Below, in pieces: positions 23,892-31,158 of a stretch of 64,000 bases of DNA (positions are counted from its first letter, which is position 1; each line of letters starts with the position of its first letter). The DNA comes from Bradyrhizobium sp. CCGUVB4N. GTDB taxonomy: Bacteria; Pseudomonadota; Alphaproteobacteria; Rhizobiales; Xanthobacteraceae. Below the pieces are notes generated by a model. The model was not told the DNA's origin. It worked only from the letters and a program-made list of their open reading frames with translations, and searched no databases. The translations under genes were made by a program, and so were the position numbers. The stretch is from NCBI RefSeq assembly GCF_024199945.1, contig NZ_JANADP010000001.1, positions 4,030,001 through 4,094,000 on the forward strand. The letters are read 5' to 3'.

Positions 23892-23920
23892 CATATTTAC
23901 TCCCGCCAATAAGTGCCTAA

Positions 23921-23934
23921 TCTGGTATACCAGA
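23921..23934. promoter_or_regulatory. 14-bp perfect palindrome upstream of an aldehyde dehydrogenase
   Basis: TCTGGTATACCAGA is a perfect palindrome that ends 12 bases before the ATG at 23947, immediately before the AGGAGG ribosome site. At this position it would block transcription or translation if bound. It does not resemble the Mo-box dyads. Confidence 0.45.
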
Positions 23935-23946
23935 ACAGGAGGAAAT

Positions 23947-25434
23947 ATGATGTCTGTTGCATATGACTTTGCGCACTCGCCGGCCACCGAGTTCATGGCC
24001 CGGCCGCAGCATCTGCTCATCGACGGCCGCCGCGTGCCCGCGAGCTCCGGCCGCACCTTCAAATCCCTCAACCCCGCCACCGGGCAGGTCATCGCCACCA
24101 TCGCCGAGGGCGGCGAGGCCGACGTCGAGATCGCCGTGGCGGCTGCGCGCCGGGCGTTCGAAGGCCCGTGGCGCACCATGCGTGCCTCCGAGCGTGGCCA
24201 GATCCTGATGCGCTGGGCCGACCTGCTGAAGCGCAACGCCGACGAGATCATCGAGCTCGAATCGATCGATGCCGGCAAGCCGATCTCGGCGACGATGCGC
24301 CAGGACTTCCCGGCCGCCGTCGACACGCTGACCTACTATGCAGGCTGGGCCGACAAGATCAGCGGCGATGTCGTGCCGGTGCGCGACGATGCCCTGACGT
24401 ACACCATGCGCGAGCCGGTCGGCGTGGTCGCGGCGATCGTTCCCTGGAATTTCCCGCTGATGATCGGCATGTGGAAGTTGGCGCCGGCGCTGGCCTGCGG
24501 CTGCACCATCGTGATGAAGCCGGCCGAACTGACCTCGCTGTCGGCACTGCGTATCGCGGAGCTCGCGCTCGAAGCGGGCCTGCCGGCAGGCGTGTTCAAC
24601 GTCGTCACCGGTCCCGGTCGCGTCGTCGGTGACGCGCTGGTCAATCACCCCGATGTCGACAAGGTCACCTTCACCGGCTCGCCCGGCGTGGGCCGCGGAA
24701 TCATGAAGGGCGCGGCCAGCAACTTCAAGCGCGTCTCGCTCGAGCTCGGCGGCAAGTCGGCCAACGTGATTTTCGACGATGCCGATCTCGAAGCGGCGTC
24801 GAAGGCTGCGGCCTCCGGCATCTTCTTCAATGCCGGCCAGGTCTGCTCGGCCGGCTCCCGCGTGCTGGTGCAGGAGAAGGCCTATGACGAAGTCGTCGAA
24901 CGGCTCGCCGCGCGCGCGAAGTCGATCAAAATGGGCGATCCGCTCGACCGCAAGACAGCGCTCGGGCCGGTCATCTCCGAGAAGCAGATGAAGTCGATCC
25001 TCGACTATGTCGATATTGGCCAGAAGGAAGGTGCGCGTCTCGTTACCGGCGGCGAGAAGGTCGGCGATCGCGGCTATTTCATCAGCCCTGCGGTGTTCGC
25101 CGATGTCGCGCACGAGATGCGGATCTCGCAGGAGGAAATCTTCGGCCCCGTCGTCAGCGTCATCAAGTTCAAGGACGAGGCTGATGCTTTACGGATCGCT
25201 AACGGCACGGCCTACAGCCTCGCCGCGGGCGTCTGGAGCCGCGATGTCGGCAAGCTGCAGCGTTTTGCCAAGCGGGCGCGCGCCGGCACGGTCTGGATGA
25301 ACACCTATGGCTACACCGACGTGCGCTTGCCCTGGGGCGGCGAGCGCGACTCCGGCCTCGGCCGCGAGCACGGCACCGCAGCGCTCGACAATTTCACCGA
25401 GCCCAAGGCTGTCTGGATGAATTTGGCCGTCTGA
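23947..25434 (+). CDS. NAD-dependent aldehyde dehydrogenase (ALDH1-like)
   Basis: A 495-residue ALDH. The catalytic Glu266 is in LELGGKS and Cys300 in NAGQVCSAGSR, with PWNFP, FTGSPGVG and EEIFGPVVSVIKF all intact. It belongs to the broad betaine/phenylacetaldehyde/gamma-aminobutyraldehyde-type group; substrate not resolved. The ATG at 23947 has AGGAGG at ideal spacing. It is divergent from the ModE/PBP regulator gene, suggesting control by that protein. A clean terminator follows at 25459-25497. Confidence 0.93.
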   Translation: MMSVAYDFAHSPATEFMARPQHLLIDGRRVPASSGRTFKSLNPATGQVIATIAEGGEADVEIAVAAARRAFEGPWRTMRASERGQILMRWADLLKRNADEIIELESIDAGKPISATMRQDFPAAVDTLTYYAGWADKISGDVVPVRDDALTYTMREPVGVVAAIVPWNFPLMIGMWKLAPALACGCTIVMKPAELTSLSALRIAELALEAGLPAGVFNVVTGPGRVVGDALVNHPDVDKVTFTGSPGVGRGIMKGAASNFKRVSLELGGKSANVIFDDADLEAASKAAASGIFFNAGQVCSAGSRVLVQEKAYDEVVERLAARAKSIKMGDPLDRKTALGPVISEKQMKSILDYVDIGQKEGARLVTGGEKVGDRGYFISPAVFADVAHEMRISQEEIFGPVVSVIKFKDEADALRIANGTAYSLAAGVWSRDVGKLQRFAKRARAGTVWMNTYGYTDVRLPWGGERDSGLGREHGTAALDNFTEPKAVWMNLAV

Positions 25435-25458
25435 TCCCTCCCGAGCGGCCAATCCTGG

Positions 25459-25497
25459 AGCCCGCCTGATCCGCCCGATCAGGCGGGCTCTCTTTTT
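25459..25497 (+). terminator. rho-independent terminator of the aldehyde dehydrogenase gene
   Basis: AGCCCGCCTGAT and ATCAGGCGGGCT pair perfectly over 12 bp with a 7-base loop, followed by CTCTTTTT. It lies 24 bases after the stop of the 23947-25434 gene, a textbook intrinsic terminator. Confidence 0.9.
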
Positions 25498-25625
25498 GGG
25501 AGATCGATAAAATTGTCTGCAACCCGCTCAGCGGCGGCAAACCCTGCGGACAAGAAGGCAGTGGTCTTAAACCTCGGCTTTGGAACCGGCGTGCATCCTC
25601 ACCGCAACAGGTTGGGGCATTTCGT

Positions 25626-25889
25626 ATGTCAATTTTCAAGGAGATCGTCGCGGCGATCGCGGGAGTCTACGCACTCCTGTTCGTCTGCGACGCATTGTTC
25701 GGCGTCGGCGAGACGCGCTTCGACGATTCCTATTACAGCGCCAGCTTCTACGCGCCGAAGCCGAAGGAATTCCGCTTCGCCAGCGATACGCCGCCGGCGA
25801 CCCGCGTCAGCGAAGCCTTCGCGCAGTTCTCGGCGGCCGAGGCCAAGCCGAACAAGCGCTACTCGTCACTGACGACAATCATTCGCTAA
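25626..25889 (+). CDS. small hypothetical protein with an N-terminal membrane segment
   Basis: An 87-residue protein. Residues about 5-25 (EIVAAIAGVYALLFVCDALFG) form one hydrophobic segment; the rest is hydrophilic with several Tyr and Phe (RFDDSYYSASFYAPKPKEFRF). It could be a membrane-anchored or exported protein; no signal cleavage site is obvious. The function is unknown. It ends 2 bases before the convergent DUF779 gene. Coding is supported by the amino-acid composition and a reasonable start, with moderate confidence. Confidence 0.6.
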   Translation: MSIFKEIVAAIAGVYALLFVCDALFGVGETRFDDSYYSASFYAPKPKEFRFASDTPPATRVSEAFAQFSAAEAKPNKRYSSLTTIIR

Positions 25890-25890
25890 C

Positions 25891-26271
25891 TCACGCCGCC
25901 CGCGCCGGTGGCCCAGCGGCTGCCAACTCCGCCACTTCCTCGTCAGTGAAGACGCGGCTGCGGGTGAGAAACCGCACGCCCTCCGGCGCCTCGGCCGAAA
26001 AGCCCGAGCCGCGGCCGGGCACGACGTCGATGATGAGCTGGGTGTGCTGCCAATATTCGAACTGGGCGGCACCGATATAGAACTCGCAATCGGCGATCTT
26101 GCCGAGCAGCACGTCCTGGGGGCCGACGCGGAAATCCCCGACCGGATAGCACATCGGCGCCGAGCCGTCGCAGCAGCCGCCGGACTGGTGGAACATCAAT
26201 GCGCCGTGCTGGGTCTTGAGGCGCGCGACGATCTCGGCCGCCTTCGGCGTGATCTGGACCCGATTGACCAT
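25891..26271 (-). CDS. DUF779 protein
   Basis: A 126-residue protein of DUF779. Family marks are MLFHQSGGCCDGSAPMCYP near the middle, with a Cys-Cys pair and a third Cys, and FEYWQHTQLIIDVVPGRGSGFSAEAPEG, then RFLTRSRVFTDEE. DUF779 genes are known companions of acetaldehyde-type aldehyde dehydrogenases, and that is the gene directly upstream here. The function of the family is not established; the conserved cysteines may bind metal. An intrinsic terminator stands between the two genes. Confidence 0.9.
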   Translation of the reverse strand: MVNRVQITPKAAEIVARLKTQHGALMFHQSGGCCDGSAPMCYPVGDFRVGPQDVLLGKIADCEFYIGAAQFEYWQHTQLIIDVVPGRGSGFSAEAPEGVRFLTRSRVFTDEEVAELAAAGPPARAA

Positions 26272-26290
26272 GGTGCGAATCCTATCGACG

Positions 26291-26328
26291 AAAAAGTGGC
26301 TCAGGTGCGATGAATCGCACCTGAGCCA
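26291..26328 (-). terminator. terminator between exaC-like gene and DUF779
   Basis: TGGCTCAGGTGCGA and TCGCACCTGAGCCA form a perfect 14-bp stem with loop TGAA (26297-26328). On the minus strand it is followed by CTTTTT (26291-26296), a standard intrinsic terminator. It stands 13 bases past the aldehyde dehydrogenase stop and 20-57 bases before the DUF779 start, so the latter is expected at lower level or from its own promoter. Confidence 0.85.
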
Positions 26329-26340
26329 GGCGGCGAACGA

Positions 26341-27861
26341 TCAGAAGAAGCCAAGCGCCTTGGTCGAGTAGCTGACCAGGACGTTCTTGGTCTGCTGGTA
26401 GTGGTCCAGCATCATCTTGTGGGTCTCACGCCCGATGCCCGACTGCTTGTAACCGCCGAACGCCGCATGCGCGGGGTAGGCGTGGTAGCAGTTGGTCCAG
26501 ACGCGGCCGGCCTGGATGGCGCGGCCGAACCGATAGGCGCGGTTGCCGTTGCGGGTCCATACGCCGGCGCCGAGGCCATAGAGCGTGTCGTTGGCGATCG
26601 CGAGCGCGTCCTCCTCGTTCTTGAACTTCGTGACCGACACGACTGGCCCGAAGATCTCCTCCTGGAAGATGCGCATCTTGTTGTTGCCCTCGAAAATCGT
26701 CGGCTCGACGTAATAGCCTTCGGCGAGCTCGCCCTCCATCTTGGCCCGCTTGCCGCCGGTCAGCACCTTCGCGCCTTCCTGCTTGCCGATGTCGAGATAG
26801 GACAGGATCTTTTCGAGCTGGTCGTTCGAGGCTTGCGCGCCGATCATGGTCGAAGCGTCGAGCGGGTGGCCCTGCTTGATCTTCTTGGTCCGCGCGACCG
26901 CCTTCTCCATGAACTTGTCGTAGATCGATTCCTGCACCAGCACGCGGCTCGGGCAGGTGCAGACCTCGCCCTGGTTGAGGGCGAACATCGCAAACCCCTC
27001 CAGCGCCTTGTCGAGGAAATCGTCGTCGGTCTCGGCGACGTCGGCGAAGAAGATGTTCGGCGACTTGCCGCCGAGCTCCAGCGTCACCGGAATGAGATTG
27101 TCGGACGCATATTGCATGATCATGCGGCCCGTCGTGGTCTCGCCCGTGAAGGCGATCTTGGCGATCCGCTTGTTCTGTGCCAGCGGCTTGCCGGCCTCGA
27201 TGCCGAACCCGTTGACGACGTTGATGACGCCGGGCGGCAGGATGTCCGCGATCAGCTCCATCACGGCGAGAATGCCGAGCGGGGTCTGTTCGGCGGGCTT
27301 CAGCACCACGCAATTGCCGGCGGCAAGGGCAGGGGCGAGCTTCCAGGTCGCCATCAGGATCGGGAAATTCCAGGGAATGATCTGGCCGACGACGCCGAGC
27401 GGCTCGTGATAGTGATAGGCGACGGTGTCGTGGTCGATCTCGGAGATACCGCCTTCCTGCGCGCGCACGACGCTGGCGAAATAGCGCCAGTGGTCGACGA
27501 CCAGCGGCATGTCGGCATGGGTGGTCTCGCGGATCGGCTTGCCGTTGTCGAAAGTCTCGATCAGCGCCAGCAGGTCGAGATTTGACTCCAGCTTGTCGGC
27601 GATCTTGTTCAGGATACGCGAACGCTCCTGCACCGAGGTCTTGCCCCAGGATTCCTTTGCCTTGTGCGCGGCGTCGAGCGCCAGCTCGATGTCGGCGGCG
27701 GTGGACCGCGGCACCGAGCAGAGCTTCTTGCCGGTGATCGGGCTCGGATTGTCAAAGTACTTGCCTTCCACCGGAGCGACCCATTTGCCGCCGATGAAAT
27801 TGTCGTAGCGTTCGCGGATAAGGAGCGTTTTCGAAACCTGGTCGAGCGCTTGCTGGAACAT
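26341..27861 (-). CDS. acetaldehyde-type NAD aldehyde dehydrogenase (ExaC/AcoD-like)
   Basis: A 506-residue ALDH of the ExaC/AcoD/AldB group used in ethanol and other alcohol oxidation. The catalytic Glu262 is in LELGGKS and the nucleophile Cys301 in NQGEVCTCPSR, the group-specific CTCPSR signature. PWNFP and the long N-terminal part typical of the group are present. Its partner DUF779 lies downstream. GGAGGA precedes the ATG at 27861. Dyad D lies 206 bases upstream, so control through it would need a promoter further back or a distant operator. Confidence 0.94.
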   Translation of the reverse strand: MFQQALDQVSKTLLIRERYDNFIGGKWVAPVEGKYFDNPSPITGKKLCSVPRSTAADIELALDAAHKAKESWGKTSVQERSRILNKIADKLESNLDLLALIETFDNGKPIRETTHADMPLVVDHWRYFASVVRAQEGGISEIDHDTVAYHYHEPLGVVGQIIPWNFPILMATWKLAPALAAGNCVVLKPAEQTPLGILAVMELIADILPPGVINVVNGFGIEAGKPLAQNKRIAKIAFTGETTTGRMIMQYASDNLIPVTLELGGKSPNIFFADVAETDDDFLDKALEGFAMFALNQGEVCTCPSRVLVQESIYDKFMEKAVARTKKIKQGHPLDASTMIGAQASNDQLEKILSYLDIGKQEGAKVLTGGKRAKMEGELAEGYYVEPTIFEGNNKMRIFQEEIFGPVVSVTKFKNEEDALAIANDTLYGLGAGVWTRNGNRAYRFGRAIQAGRVWTNCYHAYPAHAAFGGYKQSGIGRETHKMMLDHYQQTKNVLVSYSTKALGFF

Positions 27862-28066
27862 GGCATGTCCTCCGTGGATTGATCGGCGTCTTTGCGCCTT
27901 GGATCTTGCGGTCTCGCGCGTCGTCGAACACGCGCTCCGATTGCGGCGGAGCACGCAGCGCAAAACAAGCCAATCCGGAGCGTTCGCCGCTCCGGCAACG
28001 AGGGGAGATGTCAGATCATCCCGGCGAAACCACGCGAAGTCTGCGCCGGACCGAATGGTTCGTCAA

Positions 28067-28090
28067 CGCTATATCCGATCAAATATGGCG
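28067..28090. promoter_or_regulatory. Mo-box-like dyad D
   Basis: CGCTATATC-N6-AATATGGCG. The left half is identical to that of dyad A; the right half has one unusual base (GGCG). It lies in the 288-base gap between the exaC-like gene and the SMP-30-like gene, 206 bases upstream of the former's start. Confidence 0.55.
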
Positions 28091-28106
28091 TGCTGTCGCG
28101 CGGTAT

Positions 28107-28140
28107 GAACGCGCAGCGCGATTTGCTGCGCTGCGCGTTC
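28107..28140. terminator. GC-rich hairpin after the SMP-30-like gene
   Basis: GAACGCGCAGCGC and GCGCTGCGCGTTC pair over 13 bp with an 8-base loop, starting 10 bases past the stop of the minus-strand SMP-30-like gene. No U-run follows, so it may be a weak or factor-assisted terminator. Confidence 0.55.
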
Positions 28141-28149
28141 GGTAGCGCG

Positions 28150-29154
28150 CTACTTCGGCAATGCGATCGGCTTGAGCGTGAACGGGCCGGGATCCTTGCT
28201 CTTGTTCTCGCCGATGACGTAGGACAGCTTGCCCTCCGCGACCCATCCGGTATCGCCGACCTGGGTGACCGAAACCGGCTCAGCGAGGCCGTCCTTGATC
28301 ACCTCCACCTGTGCCGCGTCGCCGCTCACCGTGATCTTGTCGAGCCGGCCGGCGCCCTCGATCAGCAGGAAGCCATTGCCGAATGCGCGCAGCGCATCGG
28401 CATGGTCGAGCGTGCTTGATGGCTTCAGCTCGGTGATGGCGCCGGCCTTGCCGTCCTTGACCGCGATCCGGAACAATTTTCCAGGGATGAAGGTCGTCAC
28501 ATAGAGATTGCCGTCGGAACCGACGGCAATGCCGTCGAGGCCGACGCCGTCCTTGGCCGGCGCCAGCGCCGGATCCGTTGCCCAGACATCGAGCGCAGTC
28601 GCGCCGGACTTGAGGCTATAGACGTAAGGCGCGAAGGAGTCGCTGATGTAGGCCGTTCCGTCGCTGCCGACCGCGATGTCGTTGCAGAAGGATTTGTCGT
28701 TCTTGAGCGCGAAGCTGCCCTTGGGCGCGCCGGTACGCAGGTCGAACGTCTTGAGGAACGCCCCTTTGCCGCTGCCGGGACTCGGAACGCCCATGCCGGA
28801 GAGGTCGTTCGAGCAGACATAGAGTGTGCCACTCTTCTCGTCGGCAAGCACGCCGAGGGTGGAGCGGCTGCCGCTGGCGCCGGGCGAGATGAAGGCGTCG
28901 ACCTTGCCGGTCGGGGTCACCCGCGTCACGCCGCCATGATTGAAGCTGCCGACATAGAGCGCGCCGTCGCTGGTCGATGACACGCTTTCCGGAAAGCTCT
29001 TCTCGGGCAGGGTGACCGCCGCGCTTTGTGCCTGGGCAAGGCCCGTGCTGAATAGGCTGGATGCGAGGATAGCGGCGGCCGCACCGAGCGTGCGACCGGT
29101 CGTGAGCGTTTCTCCCTGCCTGCGCGAACGCAAGGCATTGTCGTATTTTTTCAT
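28150..29154 (-). CDS. secreted SMP-30/gluconolactonase-like beta-propeller protein
   Basis: A 334-residue protein with an N-terminal twin-arginine-like or Sec signal (RSRRQGETLTTGRTLGAAAAILASSLFSTGLAQA) and cleavage probably after AQA. The mature part has NHL/SMP-30-type propeller blades: FPESVSSTSDGALYVGSFNHGGV, FCNDIAVGSDGTAYISDSF, GLDGIAVGSDGNLYVTTFIPG. The Asn and Asp residues of the SMP-30 metal site are partly visible. A periplasmic lactonase or binding role is possible; no substrate can be named. Upstream lies dyad E, shared with the divergent plus-strand run. Confidence 0.82.
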   Translation of the reverse strand: MKKYDNALRSRRQGETLTTGRTLGAAAAILASSLFSTGLAQAQSAAVTLPEKSFPESVSSTSDGALYVGSFNHGGVTRVTPTGKVDAFISPGASGSRSTLGVLADEKSGTLYVCSNDLSGMGVPSPGSGKGAFLKTFDLRTGAPKGSFALKNDKSFCNDIAVGSDGTAYISDSFAPYVYSLKSGATALDVWATDPALAPAKDGVGLDGIAVGSDGNLYVTTFIPGKLFRIAVKDGKAGAITELKPSSTLDHADALRAFGNGFLLIEGAGRLDKITVSGDAAQVEVIKDGLAEPVSVTQVGDTGWVAEGKLSYVIGENKSKDPGPFTLKPIALPK

Positions 29155-29271
29155 GATTGCGATTCCTGACGAATAAGAAGGGACTATTCTTCAGAGGCGA
29201 GCTTTGTCGGCCATTTTGTCGCGCGCAGCTGGCGGATCCTTTTGCTCCTCCCCGGTCCGCCTTGCCGCAAT

Positions 29272-29295
29272 CGATATATACCAGTAAATATAGCG
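29272..29295. promoter_or_regulatory. Mo-box-like dyad E
   Basis: CGATATATA-N6-AATATAGCG. The left half matches the consensus CGnTATATA exactly. It lies 39 bases upstream of the plus-strand CxxC gene and 117 bases from the minus-strand SMP-30-like start, so it could control both directions. Confidence 0.65.
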
Positions 29296-29334
29296 AGACG
29301 AAGGCCGACGACCGGAAGCGAAGAGGATCCCACG

Positions 29335-29568
29335 ATGTCCCGTCACGTTGTGCCGATGGGCGAAGACAGCCGCAGCGTCGATGCGCCCCGCAGGTGCTTG
29401 AGTTGTAACGGGATCATCGCAGGCCTCGCGGATCAGGATCTCGGGATTGGCCTCGACATCAAGCTCGGTCTGGTCTCGGACGAATGCGCGTTGATCTGCA
29501 ACGCGTGCACCGCAAAATTGATCGAGGCAGGGCCTCCGGCCGGAAGGCCCGTCACGCGGCGAAGGTAA
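29335..29568 (+). CDS. small CxxC...CxxC protein
   Basis: A 77-residue protein with CLSCNG at residues 21-26 and CALICNAC near residues 51-58, a likely four-cysteine zinc ribbon or redox site. Between them is a conserved-looking stretch LADQDLGIGLDIKLGLVSDE. I cannot assign a family. It opens a plus-strand run (M24 peptidase-like, ModA-like, DipZ), each gap under 45 bases, directly behind dyad E. Ribosome site AGAGGA is upstream. The two cysteine pairs may be a link to the DipZ thiol system; this is inference. Confidence 0.7.
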   Translation: MSRHVVPMGEDSRSVDAPRRCLSCNGIIAGLADQDLGIGLDIKLGLVSDECALICNACTAKLIEAGPPAGRPVTRRR

Positions 29569-29608
29569 GCTCGTGGTCGAAGCGGCTCGATAGGACAAAG
29601 GACAAAGC

Positions 29609-30298
29609 GTGAAGCAAGGACAGGCAACGCCTTCGGAGCGGCGCATGGCGCTGGTCGAGGCGGAGAAACGCGCGGAGACGCTCTTTGACGAGATCGAAGG
29701 GCGCAACCTGATCCGGCCGGGCCGGACCGAACGCGAGATCGAGCAGGAGATTTATCAAATCGCCCTGGACCGGTTCGGCGTCGAGAAGCATTGGCACAAG
29801 CGCATCGTGAGGGCCGGAGAGAACACCTTGACCCTGGCCGCGGACAATCCGCCGGTCCGGGAGATCGAGGCCGACGACATCGTCTATGTCGATCTGGGCC
29901 CGGTGTTCGAGGATTGGGAAGCGGACCTCGGGCGTACGTATGTGTTGGGTAATCATCCCGGCGGGCCGCTGGTCGCCGCGCTCCCGGTCGTGTTCGACCG
30001 GATCCAGGCCCACTATCACGCCTCCCCGGATATGACGGGCGAGGGTCTCTACGCGTTTGCGCAGAAGGCGGCCGAGGAGGCGGGATGGCGGTTTGGCGGT
30101 GTCATCGCCGGCCATCTCGTCAGTGAGTTCGCGCATGCGCACATCCCCGGCGACAAGAACCTCAATCGTATCATGCCCGGAAATGATAAGCGGATGCGCG
30201 ATCCTGATGAGCTCGGTAGGGAGCGGCACTGGATTCTGGAGGTCCATCTGGTCGAGCCGAACGGCTCCTATGGTGGATTTTACGAGCGGCTGCTCTAG
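29609..30298 (+). CDS. M24 family peptidase-like protein
   Basis: A 229-residue protein of the creatinase/aminopeptidase P (M24, pita-bread) fold: RAETLFDEIEGRNLIRPGRTEREIEQEIYQIALDRFG, then ADNPPVREIEADDIVYVDLGPVFEDWEADLGRTYVLG with the two Asp metal ligands (VDLGP and ADLGRT). A His in GHLVSEFAH and the Glu in ILEVHLV could complete the metal site. The length is the catalytic domain only. Start taken as GTG at 29609; an ATG lies at 29645. The substrate is unknown. It is flanked by the CxxC and ModA-like genes with gaps of about 40 bases. Confidence 0.85.
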   Translation: MKQGQATPSERRMALVEAEKRAETLFDEIEGRNLIRPGRTEREIEQEIYQIALDRFGVEKHWHKRIVRAGENTLTLAADNPPVREIEADDIVYVDLGPVFEDWEADLGRTYVLGNHPGGPLVAALPVVFDRIQAHYHASPDMTGEGLYAFAQKAAEEAGWRFGGVIAGHLVSEFAHAHIPGDKNLNRIMPGNDKRMRDPDELGRERHWILEVHLVEPNGSYGGFYERLL

Positions 30299-30338
30299 AA
30301 CGGTGGCGCGCCGGTCAGTCCAGGAAGAAGGTCAATCC

Positions 30339-31145
30339 ATGCGAGCCTCACGCTCCGTCGTCTCTGCGTTCCTCCTCGCGATCAGTGTCTCCTCGGCCAG
30401 CGCCGAGCCAGCTCGCGTTTATGCGGCCGGCAGCCTGGTTGCTCCCTTGAAGCAGGCGATCAAGGCGGCCGGCCTCGACGCCTCGCAAATCGCCGATCCC
30501 GTCTTCGGCCCGTCGGGCGGCCTGCGTGAGCGGATCGAGAAGGGCGAGGCCACCGATCTTTTTCTGTCGGCCGATACGGCGCATCCGCGCACGCTGGCAG
30601 CGGAGCGGCCTCAGGCATTGATGATCCCGTTCGCGCGCAACAATCTCTGCCTGTTCGGCCGCGAGGCGGTGGGGCTGACCGAGGCCAATGCACTCGAGAC
30701 GATGCTGGACCCCAAGATGCGTCTGGCAACGTCGACGCCGCTCGTCGATCCCGGTGGCGATTATGCTTTTGCGGTGTTCAAGCGGGCGGAGACAGTCCGT
30801 GCCGGCGCTGAGGCCGTGCTCAGCCAGAAGGCCCTGAAGCTGATCGGAGGCCCGGGCGCCATGAAGCCGCTCGAGGGGCACTCACCGGCCGCCAGCATCT
30901 TCCTTGCCGACAAGGCCGATCTCCTGCTGGTCTATTGCAGCGGTCAGCAGCAGACCTTGCGCGAGGTTCCCGGCTTGAAGGTGTCGCGGCTGCCGCCGGA
31001 GATCGATGTTGTCGCGACCTATGGACTGGTGCTGCTCACGGACAATCCGGCCGCTGCGCGGCTTGCGCTGTTCCTGCTGTCGGACAAGGGGCAGGGCATT
31101 ATTGCCGAAAACGGTCTTGTGAAGATCGCTCCTTCCGAGCGGTGA
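30339..31145 (+). CDS. ModA-like substrate-binding protein without transporter partners
   Basis: A 268-residue periplasmic binding protein. A Sec signal peptide MRASRSVVSAFLLAISVSSASA is followed by RVYAAGSLVAPLKQAI and PVFGPSGGLRERIEKGEATDLFLSAD, the two serine-containing ligand loops of ModA-type molybdate binders. The C-terminal part KADLLLVYCSGQQQTL replaces the ModA VYxTD region. No ModB or ModC gene is nearby. AGGAAGAAGG lies at the correct distance before the ATG at 30339. The gene belongs to the run behind dyad E, so molybdate-linked expression is plausible; binding of molybdate itself is inferred. Confidence 0.85.
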   Translation: MRASRSVVSAFLLAISVSSASAEPARVYAAGSLVAPLKQAIKAAGLDASQIADPVFGPSGGLRERIEKGEATDLFLSADTAHPRTLAAERPQALMIPFARNNLCLFGREAVGLTEANALETMLDPKMRLATSTPLVDPGGDYAFAVFKRAETVRAGAEAVLSQKALKLIGGPGAMKPLEGHSPAASIFLADKADLLLVYCSGQQQTLREVPGLKVSRLPPEIDVVATYGLVLLTDNPAAARLALFLLSDKGQGIIAENGLVKIAPSER

Positions 31146-31158
31146 TAAGAGCAGACTC

